A stretch of 38,003 bases of DNA from the IMG/VR virus record IMGVR_UViG_3300042115_000109, positions 1 to 38,003 of that record; one strand, 5' to 3'. Made by a program: the position numbers and the translations under genes. Positions within the stretch are counted from its first letter, which is position 1. The number at the start of each line of letters is the position of its first letter. Below the pieces are notes generated by a model. That model saw only the letters and a program-made list of their open reading frames with translations, was not told the origin of the DNA and searched no databases. The stretch is from a virus. Positions 21,353-30,273 of this stretch are shown here, piece by piece.

Positions 21353-22216
21353 GTGACCGTCAAGACCCAAGGCACCGACCTGTTCGGTATCGACCCCCGC
21401 GACAACAGCCTGCTCGTCGTGGGCTGCGTCACCACCATCGACGGCATCGACTCCGCGGTCGAGCAGATCGAGACGACCTGCCTGAACTCGGGCAAGGATC
21501 GCAAGTACGTGGCCGGCATGGGCACGCCCGGGGCCGGCTCGTTCGGCATCAACACCGACCCGTCCGACGCCTCGCACCTGAAGCTGTACGAGCTCAAGCA
21601 GCTGGGCCTGACCATCGAGTGGGCGATCGGCTGGGGTGACGGCCCGATGCAGCCGGATGGCACCATCGACCTGCCGCCCGAGGTGGCCGACGGCGACTTC
21701 GTGCTGCCCTCGGGCCGCTCCTGGCTCCTGTTCGAAGGCTACCTGTCCTCGTTCCCCTTCAGCTTCGCGCTGAACAGCGTGGTGCAGTCCACCGTCGGCA
21801 TCCAGATCAGCGGCACGCAGGTCCTGATCCCGAAGTCGGCCGGCAACCGCCCGCGCTGGTTCGTGGGCCCGGCCAACGCGCACTCGGTCGGCACGCAAGC
21901 CTTCCTGGACGGCGCCACGCAGTTCGGCAACGGCGGCACCAAGACCGGCCAGTTCACGATCACGACCACGACCGACAACTACGGGTGGGTGGCAGTGCCT
22001 GCGGACGTGTCCGCTGCCGGCGTGACCTTCACCGACTCCAGCAACACCCCAGGCGACTGGAACGGTGCCGGCGAGAGCGGCCCGAACACCGATGGCGGCC
22101 CGTCGCCCGCGCAGTCGAGCGTGACCTTCGCTGACGAGGAGAGCTTCGTGTGGCGCCTGTTCCGCATGGACTACCCGCACGCCGAGCCGACCCCTGCCAC
22201 CTGGACGATCAGCTAA
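21353..22216 (+). CDS. Major tail (tube) protein
   Basis: The 287-residue protein begins at a GTG (TVKTQGTDLFGIDPRDNSLL) with GGAGG nine bases upstream. The core (VVGCVTTIDGIDSAVEQIET, then LKQLGLTIEWAIGWGDG and FEGYLSSFPFSFALNSVV) fits the siphophage tail tube fold. The C-terminal half (about 190-287) looks like an added beta-sandwich exposed on the tube surface. Position before the tail chaperones and tape measure supports the assignment. It is followed by the esterase-like protein after only nine bases. Confidence 0.82.
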   Translation: MTVKTQGTDLFGIDPRDNSLLVVGCVTTIDGIDSAVEQIETTCLNSGKDRKYVAGMGTPGAGSFGINTDPSDASHLKLYELKQLGLTIEWAIGWGDGPMQPDGTIDLPPEVADGDFVLPSGRSWLLFEGYLSSFPFSFALNSVVQSTVGIQISGTQVLIPKSAGNRPRWFVGPANAHSVGTQAFLDGATQFGNGGTKTGQFTITTTTDNYGWVAVPADVSAAGVTFTDSSNTPGDWNGAGESGPNTDGGPSPAQSSVTFADEESFVWRLFRMDYPHAEPTPATWTIS

Positions 22217-22225
22217 GGAGCGCGC

Positions 22226-25200
22226 ATGCCTGAATTCACCACTCCCGTGGGCAGCCGGCAGCGCTACATCGCGGCCCTCAGCCGGTCGCAGGGCGACCGT
22301 GTGCCCGGCACCAAGAAGATCTTCGTTGACCGTCAGGATTTCCTCGACCGCATCGCCGACGAGCGCGCCTGCATCGCCATGGGCCTGCCGGTCTGGTTCA
22401 GCGGCATCGACCTGAAGATTTTGGCCGAGCCGGCCAGCGTGCAGCGCCTGTGGTCCCTCTCGACCTCTGCCGGCTCGCCGACGGCCAACGCCGCGGCCAG
22501 CCACGGCCGGACTGTCGTCGTCGGCGCGTTCTCCAAGGTGCTGTTCGCCGACGCCAGCCTGGTGCACGCCACGACCGGCGTGCCGGCACCCAGCCTGGGC
22601 GCAGACGGCGACCTGGCGCTCGACGCCGTGGCCGGCATCGTCTACGAGAAGGCGGCCGGCGCCTGGTCCCTGCTCGTGGCCATGTACGGCGGTGGCTCGA
22701 TTTCGCCGCTGGTGCCGAGCGCCGTGCGCAACCTGGCGGCCGGCACCGCGACCGCCAACGCGCAGCCGCTGACCTGGGACGCACCCGAGACCGGCGTGGG
22801 CCCGTTCACCTACCAGGTCGCCTACCGTCTGGGCACCTCGACCGGGGCGTTCACCAACTTCGGCGCGCCCGTCAGCGGCACCGCCGCGACGGTGACCGGG
22901 CTGGCGGCGAACACCGGCTATGACTACCAGATCACGCCGATCAACGCGGCCGGCCCTGGCGCCGTCGCGACGCTGGAGGACATCCCCACGGCGGCTTCGG
23001 GCGGCGGCACGGTGCCGACCATCGACGCATCGCCGAGCAGCCAGACCATCGGTCCTGGCGGCACGGCAACGTTCAACGTGTCCATCGGCGGCATCTACAC
23101 CGACGTGGAATGGCAGGTGCAACCTCCTGGCAGCGCCTGGGCCGATGTCAGCGAGTCCAGCACCACGCTGACCTTGACCGGCGTGGACATCGATGCAGAC
23201 CAGACCAAGGTGCGTGTGCGTGCCGTCAACGGCTCACTGTTCTCTGACTGGTCCAGCGAGGCCGTGCTGACCGTGGCTGAGGCCGGCGCCGTGCTGCGTG
23301 CTTCGGCACCGTTCGACGCGCTGTTCTCCGGCGCCCAGAACTCCAGCGCCAATGACGGCCGCATCAACCTGGGCAACGTCACGCTGCGGGCAGACGGCGA
23401 CTGGGCGGTGTTCGTCTCGACCGCCTGGCGCTCCGCTGCGCTGAACATGGGCGGTGGCATCGTGTCCATTGGCGACCAGTCGGACACGCTGCTGACGGGC
23501 AATTCAGCACTGGCCATCGGCATGTTCGGCTCGGGCGCATCCAACCCGTGGTCTGACGGCAGCTTCGCCGGTGTGCCGTTCGTTGTCGCGCGCGACGACG
23601 GCGGCGTCCGCGCGACCAACCGCACGCCGCCTGGAACCATGCTCCCGGGCACCATGAAGCCCTACATGCTGCTGGGCAAGGCCTCGACGCTCGCGGTGCC
23701 GGGCAACTCGGCGCACAGCTTCATGGTGACCTGTGAGTCCGGGGTGATCAAGTTCTGGGACTGCGACCCGGGGCACGAGCCCATCCTGCAGGACGCCGGG
23801 CCGGGTGGCAATACGACGACCGCGGATGGCGGCTTTGCCTTCACCGGCATCGCCAACAAGCCCATGTTCCTGGGCATGCTGAACCACGTCACCCAGAACA
23901 CGCAGCAACTGCGCACGTACTGGGGCGGCCCGATCAGCCAGGTCATCGTCTTCAACGGCGGTGCCATCACGAAGGCCCAGGCGCGGCTGCTGTCGCAAGG
24001 CATCGATGCGCGCGACGTGCTCACCTTCGACGCCGCGCGCGGTGATCGCTACTGGCCTGGCAACGCGCTGGCCGGAGATGCCACCAAGATGGAGGAGCTC
24101 ATCGCGGGCCAGCACGGCACGGTCGAGGGCACGGGCGTGACCTTCCCGGCGACCACCAAGCCTCAGCTGGTCTACGAAGCCGTGACCTGCGGCTGGCGTC
24201 CTGGCACGGTGTGGACGGCTGCAAATCAGCCGGCAACGACCACCACGCTGCGCATGTGGGGCCATCGGCGCGGCCCGGGAACGACGACCATTCAGGCGCG
24301 CATCGTCGCGATCACGGCCGCGTTCCCTGCAGCCGGCGCCGACATCGTCCAGGACTGGGCAGATGTCGCGACGGGCGTGGCAGACGGCCCGTGGGCCGGC
24401 AACTTCAATGTTCCGCACCTTGCCGGCTACTGGTTCGTGGAGACCCGCTTCCGCAAGGCCGACACTACCTGGTCGGATCCGGCTCGCCTGCAGGGTCAGT
24501 ACGCGATCGGCGATGGCGTCATGGTCATGGGGCAATCCATCCTGGCCAAGTTCAACGACGACGCTGGCACCCGGGCTGTCTCGGCCGGCGCGCAGGGCAA
24601 GATCAACACGTACAACAAGCACTTCCCGGTGTACTCGATCAACCGCGTGCTGGGAACCCACCGCACCGGGTGGCTGCGACGCGCGGCCACGTCGTACACC
24701 GACCTGTACGGTCAGACGCTGTACTGCGACCTGCTGGCGAACATCACCGGCCGGCACGCCTACATGATCCACAGCGCGATCCAGGGCATCAGCCTGTCGC
24801 GCTACAACGTGCCAGGCACCACGTGGGATCGGTGCAGGGAGGTGATCCACGAGGCGCGCCCGAAGAACTTCGTCTGGAGCAACGGCCAAGGCGATGCCGC
24901 GCAAAACGAGGCAGCCCGCTGGCCCGAGCTGGACAAGCTCTATGCGCAACTGGAAGAGGCCACGAGCACTGCCCCTGGCGGCGCCTACACGGATTGGGTG
25001 CTGGGCATCATCCCTGTTGGCTCGGACTTCGTCACCGCAGGCCTGAACACCACGCGCAACAGTGACCAGCTCTGGGTCGAGGCTCGGCAGGCGCAAGGCT
25101 GGAAGGTCTGCCTGGCAACGACGCTGACCGACGTGCCCAACACGCTGGATGGCGTCCACTACCGCCCGACCCTGAACGAGCAAGGTGCCTTGGCGGAACG

Positions 25201-25660
25201 CCTGGCCACGTTCGTCGGGTGGCGTGCAGGGTTCCTGCCGAACGACGGCAACGGCGGGTACATGAAGACCGCGACCTACACGTACGACTCCGGCTCGCAA
25301 ACCGTCACGATCCAGCAGCCCATCACGGGCGGCAACGGGTCGTACGCAACCAAGGGCGGCGGCAATCCCTCGGGTTTCCGCATCAGCATCAACGGCGCCG
25401 CGTCGGTGGTGCCGAGCACGAGCGCACTGGCCGGCAACGTGGTCACGCTGACGCTGACCGGTGTGGCGTCCGCTCCCACCAGCGTCGGGGTGTCGTACCT
25501 GTCCGGTTACCCCGGTCCCACGGCGGGCGGCGCGACGACGCCGGAGACGACTTCCGGCATCGACAACGCGCTGTACGACGTGCGCAGCGGCATGGTCAGC
25601 GCGAGCAAGGGTATGCCTGTCCGGGCGAACCCGACCTTGGTGATGGCAACCGCAGCGTGA
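22226..25660 (+). CDS. Multidomain tail protein with FN3, Ig-like, lectin-like and SGNH-esterase-like domains
   Basis: This 1144-residue protein is the largest surprise of the tail block. The N-terminal domain (about 1-160) is of unknown fold. It is followed by an FN3 domain (about 163-255), an Ig-like domain (about 262-350) and a LamG/concanavalin-like domain (about 353-600). A C-terminal SGNH/sialate-O-acetylesterase-like domain follows: MVMGQS with nucleophile Ser771, SNGQGDA around 885-891, and LDGVHYRP with Asp975 and His978. Such enzymes remove acetyl groups from polysaccharides. It is predicted to be a tail spike or tail-surface enzyme acting on capsular or exopolysaccharide. Location between tail tube and chaperone is unusual. 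Domain limits are by eye. Confidence 0.75.
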   Translation: MPEFTTPVGSRQRYIAALSRSQGDRVPGTKKIFVDRQDFLDRIADERACIAMGLPVWFSGIDLKILAEPASVQRLWSLSTSAGSPTANAAASHGRTVVVGAFSKVLFADASLVHATTGVPAPSLGADGDLALDAVAGIVYEKAAGAWSLLVAMYGGGSISPLVPSAVRNLAAGTATANAQPLTWDAPETGVGPFTYQVAYRLGTSTGAFTNFGAPVSGTAATVTGLAANTGYDYQITPINAAGPGAVATLEDIPTAASGGGTVPTIDASPSSQTIGPGGTATFNVSIGGIYTDVEWQVQPPGSAWADVSESSTTLTLTGVDIDADQTKVRVRAVNGSLFSDWSSEAVLTVAEAGAVLRASAPFDALFSGAQNSSANDGRINLGNVTLRADGDWAVFVSTAWRSAALNMGGGIVSIGDQSDTLLTGNSALAIGMFGSGASNPWSDGSFAGVPFVVARDDGGVRATNRTPPGTMLPGTMKPYMLLGKASTLAVPGNSAHSFMVTCESGVIKFWDCDPGHEPILQDAGPGGNTTTADGGFAFTGIANKPMFLGMLNHVTQNTQQLRTYWGGPISQVIVFNGGAITKAQARLLSQGIDARDVLTFDAARGDRYWPGNALAGDATKMEELIAGQHGTVEGTGVTFPATTKPQLVYEAVTCGWRPGTVWTAANQPATTTTLRMWGHRRGPGTTTIQARIVAITAAFPAAGADIVQDWADVATGVADGPWAGNFNVPHLAGYWFVETRFRKADTTWSDPARLQGQYAIGDGVMVMGQSILAKFNDDAGTRAVSAGAQGKINTYNKHFPVYSINRVLGTHRTGWLRRAATSYTDLYGQTLYCDLLANITGRHAYMIHSAIQGISLSRYNVPGTTWDRCREVIHEARPKNFVWSNGQGDAAQNEAARWPELDKLYAQLEEATSTAPGGAYTDWVLGIIPVGSDFVTAGLNTTRNSDQLWVEARQAQGWKVCLATTLTDVPNTLDGVHYRPTLNEQGALAERLATFVGWRAGFLPNDGNGGYMKTATYTYDSGSQTVTIQQPITGGNGSYATKGGGNPSGFRISINGAASVVPSTSALAGNVVTLTLTGVASAPTSVGVSYLSGYPGPTAGGATTPETTSGIDNALYDVRSGMVSASKGMPVRANPTLVMATAA

Positions 25661-25665
25661 CCACC

Positions 25666-25688
25666 TGCCGCCCCTTCGCGGGGCGGCA
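25666..25688. repeat. Strong intergenic hairpin
   Basis: TGCCGCCCC (25666-25674) and GGGGCGGCA (25680-25688) form a perfect 9-bp stem around TTCGC. No T-run follows. It lies 14 bases before the tail chaperone ATG, close to its ribosome site AAAGGA, and may limit or protect the message. Confidence 0.75.
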
Positions 25689-25702
25689 CCTGAAAGGACA
25701 AC

Positions 25703-26119
25703 ATGAAGAAACTCAAGGGCCTCGCCGGCATGAAGTCGGCCGGGGCCATCCGCGACCTCGCGCCGGTCATGCAGACCATCGAATGGAAGGGCGACGACGG
25801 CGAGGACTACTCGATCGACGTGTACGTCAAACCCATGGCCTTCGGCATGGCGATGGACCTGCAGACCGATGACTCGCCCGACAAACGCGCGGCGGCCATC
25901 GGTCAGATGGTCCTGGTCGAGGAGGGCGGCAAGATGGTGCCGCTGGGCACCGAGAACGCACGCGCGCTCAACTCGCAACTTGGCTTCAAGCTGCTGGTGG
26001 CCATCAACCAAGCCATGGGTGGTGGCGCAAAAAACTCACGGCCGCCGACGAGCTCCTCTGCGAACTCGTCCTCAACGGAATCGGCGGCCGAACCCTCGCA
26101 GAAGCCCGAGAGCGTCTGA
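25703..26119 (+). CDS. Tail assembly chaperone, short form (lambda G-like)
   Basis: This 138-residue protein is the zero-frame product. It opens with MKKLKGLAGMKSAGAIRDLA and has a beta-rich core (IEWKGDDGEDYSIDVYVKPM). After the slippery site (codon 109) it becomes a Ser/Thr/Pro-rich tail with no structure, as expected for the non-shifted end of a chaperone. Most ribosomes should make this form. In lambda-like phages G coats the tape measure protein before tube growth. Confidence 0.85.
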   Translation: MKKLKGLAGMKSAGAIRDLAPVMQTIEWKGDDGEDYSIDVYVKPMAFGMAMDLQTDDSPDKRAAAIGQMVLVEEGGKMVPLGTENARALNSQLGFKLLVAINQAMGGGAKNSRPPTSSSANSSSTESAAEPSQKPESV

Positions 26120-26376
26120 GCGCTGAAGAGGTGATGGTCTGGGCGGCGTACGTGGCCCGCTTCGGCACCTTGAACGTGGGCCATCGGCTGGAGTACTTGC
26201 TGGGCCGATCTGACTGGCGTCGCGACGCCAGCAACGGCGGCAAAGAGACGCTGGACAAGTTCCTGCGCTACCACGACGCGCCGCCCGAGGACGAGCCGGC
26301 CAAGCCCACAACCGCATCCCTGGAAATGATCGCGCGCATGTTCCGTGCGCCGGTGGAGGTACGCCATGGCAAGTAG
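25703..26376 (+). CDS. Tail assembly chaperone, long -1 frameshift form (lambda GT-like)
   Basis: Slipping back one base after AAC at 26033-26035 continues into the -1 frame from CTC at 26035, giving LTAADELLCELVLNGIGGRT, then EEVMVWAAYVARFGTLNVGH and on to a TAG at 26374-26376. The fusion has 111 + 113 = 224 residues. The added part reads like a genuine helical T domain, whereas it has no start codon of its own near its beginning (an ATG at 26134 would miss the first third). The T domain contacts tail tube subunits in lambda. Confidence 0.9.
26029..26090 (+). promoter_or_regulatory. Programmed -1 frameshift signal
   Basis: The heptamer A AAA AAC (26029-26035) is in the right frame for simultaneous slippage. 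Three bases later a perfect 10-bp GC-rich stem begins: CGGCCGCCGA (26039-26048) with TCGGCGGCCG (26081-26090). Within the loop CGAG (26049-26052) can pair with CTCG (26065-26068). The arrangement is a classic slippery-site-plus-structure signal. Spacer length is short, which may tune efficiency. Confidence 0.93.
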
Positions 26377-29062
26377 GTCTCTCGGCACCCTGACGCTCGA
26401 CTTGATTATGAAGATCGGCGGCTTCACGCAGGGCGCCACGCAGGCCGAGCGGCAGGCCGCGCGCACGGCGCGTGAGCTGTCCAAGCGCAAGAAGGAAATC
26501 GAGAAGGAATGGTCCACGCTGGGCAGCGCGATCGCCGCGGGCTTCGCCGGCATCACGATCGGCTCGACCTTCGCCAAGTTCATCCAGGAGTCCAAGGACG
26601 CCCAGGCCGAACAGGCCCAGCTGGTCGCCGTGCTCAAGAGCACCAAGGAGGCGGCCGGCTACTCCGCCGACGAGCTGAACGAGATGGCCTCGGCCATGTC
26701 GGGCGTCTTCAGCGACGGTGACATCAACCGCGCCCAGACGCGCCTGCTGGCCTACACCAACGTCGTCGGCAACGAGTTCCCCGAGGCACTGCAGGCCGCG
26801 ATCGACATGGCCGCCCGCCTGGGCATGACCGTCGAGCAGGCGGCCGAGACCGTCGGCAAGGCGCTTGATGTGCCGGCCGAGGGCCTGACTGCGCTGTCCA
26901 AGCAGGGCTTCCGGTTCACCGAGGACCAAAAGAAGTTGGTCGAGCGCCTGCAGGACACGGGACGCACGGCCGAGGCGCAGAAGATCATCCTGGACGCGCT
27001 CAAGGCGTCGTACGGCGGTGCGGCAGAGGCTGCGCGCAACACCTTCGGCGGCGCGGTCGCGGAGCTGCAGAACAGCCTGAACAGCCTCATGACGGGCGAG
27101 GACGGCAGCCTGCAGGGTGCCACCGAGTCCATCCAGGACTTGACGAAGCAGATGAACTCGTCGGAGACCAAGCAGGCGTTCGCCGCGCTCACGGCAGGAC
27201 TCGCGTCGGTGATCTCATTCCTGGCCTCGGCCACGACGCACGTCATCAACTTCAGCCGCTTCGTCGGCGAGGCCCTGGCCAAGATGGCCCATGGCTCGGC
27301 CGACCCCATCGAGCAGCTGAACGAGCAGATCTCGTCCCTTGAGATCGGTCTGGCAACTGCACAGCGTGCACTGAAGACGACGGACCCGCGTGCCGAGGGG
27401 TTCAAGGAGTACGGACGATATGTTGAGGAAACCACTGCCAAGCTGGGGCAACTTCGCAAGACGCGTGCGGGGCTCGTGGCCGATGCCAACAGGGCGCCCA
27501 CGCCGGGCGCCGATCCCGCCAAGGAACGGCCGAAGCCGGGCCGCATCGCCGTCAAGGGAGACGACGCGACCAAGAACCTGCTGGGCAACGAACTCAAGGA
27601 GTTCGAACGCCTGGTGCAGGAGCAGACCGCTCTGTTGGCAGATCGCAACCGCATGCTCGACCTGTACAACGGGCAGGGCCTGCTGTCGGTCCACGGCTTC
27701 TACGACGCGCAGCGCGCGATCCTGGAGGAGGCCACTGCCGGCCAGGTCAAGGCCTACGACGCGCAGATCGCCGCGCTGGAGAAGTACCGCAACGCAGCCG
27801 ACAAGAAGACCGACCGCGCAGACGCAGAGGGAAAGATCGCGGACCTGGTCGCCAAGCGCGCCAAGGTGCAGCAGGACGCCGGCCTGGCCGCCATCGAGCT
27901 GGACGAGAAGCAGCGGCAGAGCGCCAAAGACCTGGCCGACTCGCTGCAGGACGTGAACACGCGGCTGATGGAGCTGCGCGGGCAGACTGCGGAAGCCGCG
28001 GCGCTCAACTTCGACAAGGCCAACGAAGGACTGAAGAAGCTATTCACGGCGAACGGCAACCAGCAGGGCCTTGACGCGCTCGCCAAGCTCCGGGAACAGA
28101 CCGTGGCGCAGGCGGAGCTGAACCAGCTGACGCAACGGTTCACGCTGATCCAGGGAGATCTCAGCGACGCAGAGAAGCGCATCGCGATCGACCGCGAGGC
28201 CGGCACCATCAGCGAGATGGATGCCCTGCAGCGCACCGGTGCCGCGCGGCGCGAGCGCATCGCGCTGCTGCAGCAGGAGATCGACAAGTTCGTGCAGCTG
28301 CAGGCCGTTGCCGGTCTCACGCCCGAGCAGGCGCAGTCCTTCGGGCGCCTCAAGCTGCAGATGGAGGAGCTGAACGCGTCCGTCGACCCGCTGAACGACA
28401 AGCTCCGCTCCACCTTCGAAGGCTCGTTCTCCAACCTCTTCTCTGACCTGGCCGACCGGTCGAAGACCGCGAAAGACGCCGTCAAGGACTTCGGCAAGTC
28501 GATCTTCAACGAGTTCAACAGCCTGATCAGCAAGCAGCTCGGGCAGCAGCTGGTGAACTCGCTGTTCGGGGGGAAGGGCTCCTCGGGTGGATCGGGCGGT
28601 AGTGGGGCCTTCGGCACCTTGTTGTCGGGGGTCATGAGCTGGTTCGGTGGGGGCTGGGCCGACGGTGGCTACACCGGCGCAGGCGGCAAGTACCAGCCGG
28701 CCGGCATCGTCCACAAGGGCGAGGGCATCCTGAACCAAGAGGACATGGGCAAGATCGGGGGGCCGTCGGGCTTTGCCCGGCTCGTCGCGTCGATCCGCAG
28801 CGGGCGCAGCCATGCCGCTGGCGGGGTGGGCGGCTCCAGCAGCGTGCCCTTCGCGCCGTCGGCCAGCGGCCCGAGCACTGTGGTGAACGTGCATGCGCCG
28901 CCTGGCTCGACGGTCGAACAGTCCACCAGGCGCGGCAACGCCGGCCAGGAAATCATCGATGTGTTCATCAAGCAGGCCGTCTCGGCTGTCGCCGGGCAGC
29001 TGGCCAGCGACAGCGGGCCGGTCGGCCAGGCCATGCGTGCGCGCGGAAAGATGGGGATGTGA
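26366..29062 (+). CDS. Tail tape measure protein
   Basis: This 898-residue protein sets tail length and helps DNA eject. The N-terminal part (SLGTLTLDLIMKIGGFTQGA) and long helical, Ala/Gln/Lys-rich body are typical, with hydrophobic segments near residues 50-75 and 275-300. The C-terminal ADGGYTGAGGKYQPAGIVHK motif (about 765-785) is a hallmark of lambda-like tape measures, followed by a Gly/Ser-rich end. The ATG at 26366 has GGAGG seven bases upstream and overlaps the long chaperone's stop. By the usual ratio of about 1.5 angstroms per residue the tail would be about 130 nm long (rough estimate). Confidence 0.93.
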   Translation: MASRSLGTLTLDLIMKIGGFTQGATQAERQAARTARELSKRKKEIEKEWSTLGSAIAAGFAGITIGSTFAKFIQESKDAQAEQAQLVAVLKSTKEAAGYSADELNEMASAMSGVFSDGDINRAQTRLLAYTNVVGNEFPEALQAAIDMAARLGMTVEQAAETVGKALDVPAEGLTALSKQGFRFTEDQKKLVERLQDTGRTAEAQKIILDALKASYGGAAEAARNTFGGAVAELQNSLNSLMTGEDGSLQGATESIQDLTKQMNSSETKQAFAALTAGLASVISFLASATTHVINFSRFVGEALAKMAHGSADPIEQLNEQISSLEIGLATAQRALKTTDPRAEGFKEYGRYVEETTAKLGQLRKTRAGLVADANRAPTPGADPAKERPKPGRIAVKGDDATKNLLGNELKEFERLVQEQTALLADRNRMLDLYNGQGLLSVHGFYDAQRAILEEATAGQVKAYDAQIAALEKYRNAADKKTDRADAEGKIADLVAKRAKVQQDAGLAAIELDEKQRQSAKDLADSLQDVNTRLMELRGQTAEAAALNFDKANEGLKKLFTANGNQQGLDALAKLREQTVAQAELNQLTQRFTLIQGDLSDAEKRIAIDREAGTISEMDALQRTGAARRERIALLQQEIDKFVQLQAVAGLTPEQAQSFGRLKLQMEELNASVDPLNDKLRSTFEGSFSNLFSDLADRSKTAKDAVKDFGKSIFNEFNSLISKQLGQQLVNSLFGGKGSSGGSGGSGAFGTLLSGVMSWFGGGWADGGYTGAGGKYQPAGIVHKGEGILNQEDMGKIGGPSGFARLVASIRSGRSHAAGGVGGSSSVPFAPSASGPSTVVNVHAPPGSTVEQSTRRGNAGQEIIDVFIKQAVSAVAGQLASDSGPVGQAMRARGKMGM

Positions 29063-29418
29063 TGGCAGCACTACCGGACTATGTCTGCATCTTGCTGGAG
29101 GGGGCAGGCGAGGAGTTCGACCCGGGCGTGGTCGTCTCCGAAATGGAGCGGGGCCTGGCCAAGATGCGGGTCGGGCAGAGCAGGGTGATCGTGGACATTC
29201 CCGCATCGCTGATGTTCTACGCGCAGCAGGACACGATCAGCTTTGAGAACTGGTACTTCCAGACCATCAAGCGCATCGGCTTCTTCGACTGGCTCAACCC
29301 CCGCACGAACCAGCTGCTGAGCGTGCGTTTCAAGGGCGGAGACATCGGCAAGCTGGTCCCCGTCACCTCGGGCTACGCGCTGGCCAAGCGCGATGTCACC
29401 TTGCAGTACCTGCGATGA
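29062..29418 (+). CDS. Minor tail protein (lambda M position)
   Basis: The 118-residue protein follows the tape measure directly; an alternative GTG at 29059 overlaps its stop. It contains FENWYFQTIKRIGFFDWLNP, a pattern of tail-tip proteins adjoining the DUF1833 gene. It probably helps build the tail tip hub. The ending RDVTLQYLR resembles other tip subunits. Assignment rests mainly on gene order. Confidence 0.7.
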   Translation: MAALPDYVCILLEGAGEEFDPGVVVSEMERGLAKMRVGQSRVIVDIPASLMFYAQQDTISFENWYFQTIKRIGFFDWLNPRTNQLLSVRFKGGDIGKLVPVTSGYALAKRDVTLQYLR

Positions 29419-29876
29419 CCCAGTTCCGCGAACGCAACCAGCGGCTGACCAACACGGTCGGCCACGTCGAGTTGCTGGAGGTCACGAACCCCAGCTTCAC
29501 GGGGCCGATGCACATCTGCAACGACGTGCAGGACTTCACCAGCCAGGGCATCACCTACATCGCGCTGCCGTTCGGGTTCTCGCTGCCGGACGACGTGAGC
29601 GGCCAGGCGCCGCGCATGCAGCTGGTGATGGACAACGTCGGTCGGGACATCAGCACCGAGCTGGAGCGCCTGCTGCCCGGCACCACCACGATGGCGCGCC
29701 TGATCATTGCCGCGCGCGACACGCCGGACGTGCACGAGCACGTCTTCTGGATGCCGCTCACTGGCGTGGTGATCACAGGCAGCAGCGCCAGCGCCACGGC
29801 CAGCGTGGATGAGCTGATGCGCCAGGCGGCCTGCAAGCAGATCGCCAACCCCTTCACCTTGCCCGGCATCTTCTAG
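29415..29876 (+). CDS. Minor tail protein (DUF1833, lambda L position)
   Basis: The 153-residue protein has the DUF1833 layout: LLEVTNPSFTGPMHICNDVQ near the start, then ITYIALPFGFSLPDD and MQLVMDNVGRDI. In related phages this protein joins tape measure and tip. ATGA overlaps the preceding stop. No metal-binding cysteine cluster of the lambda L type is present. Confidence 0.85.
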   Translation: MTQFRERNQRLTNTVGHVELLEVTNPSFTGPMHICNDVQDFTSQGITYIALPFGFSLPDDVSGQAPRMQLVMDNVGRDISTELERLLPGTTTMARLIIAARDTPDVHEHVFWMPLTGVVITGSSASATASVDELMRQAACKQIANPFTLPGIF

Positions 29877-29877
29877 C

Positions 29878-30273
29878 GTGCACACCGACCGCTTCATTGG
29901 CATCCCGTATTGCCCGCGGAGGATGGACTGCGCCGACTTGGTCATGCTCGTGCAGCGCGAGCTGTTCGAGCGCGAGGTCGTCTTCGCTGGCAAGCGGCCC
30001 CGGCCGTTGGCCGATGCTGACCAGGACGCGGCCCTTGCAGCCTACACCGCCGAGTTGGCTCACCAGGTCGGCGAGCCGCGCGACGGCGACGTGGTGCTGA
30101 TGCGCGAGGGCGGCAAGACCATGGCCGGCCACGTCGGCACCTACTTCTTTCTGAGCCACATGCCCCACGTGCTGCACACCGCGGCATGGATGCAGGGCGG
30201 AAGTTCGCTGCACAAGATCAAGGACCTGCCGGGCATCGGCCTGACGGTCATGGGGTACTACAGATGGAACTGA
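29878..30273 (+). CDS. NlpC/P60-like tail peptidase (lambda K position)
   Basis: The 131-residue protein starts at GTG, two bases after the previous stop. It carries the NlpC/P60 catalytic pattern: MDCADLV with nucleophile Cys18, and GHVGTYF with His85; a later His (94, 97 or 100) could be the third residue. These enzymes cut peptidoglycan stem peptides and may open the wall during DNA entry. It overlaps the tip gene by 10 bases. Length is near the minimum for the domain. Confidence 0.82.
   Translation: MHTDRFIGIPYCPRRMDCADLVMLVQRELFEREVVFAGKRPRPLADADQDAALAAYTAELAHQVGEPRDGDVVLMREGGKTMAGHVGTYFFLSHMPHVLHTAAWMQGGSSLHKIKDLPGIGLTVMGYYRWN

Noticed and set aside
23504-26011. An 835-codon minus-strand frame opposite the esterase-like gene
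   Set aside because: Same GC-driven shadow effect; composition is unlike a folded protein and there is no ribosome site or operon context.
26131-26376. An apparent separate 81-residue gene between the chaperone and the tape measure
   Set aside because: It is the 3' part of the -1 frame entered by the slippery site at 26029; the open frame begins well before its first ATG.
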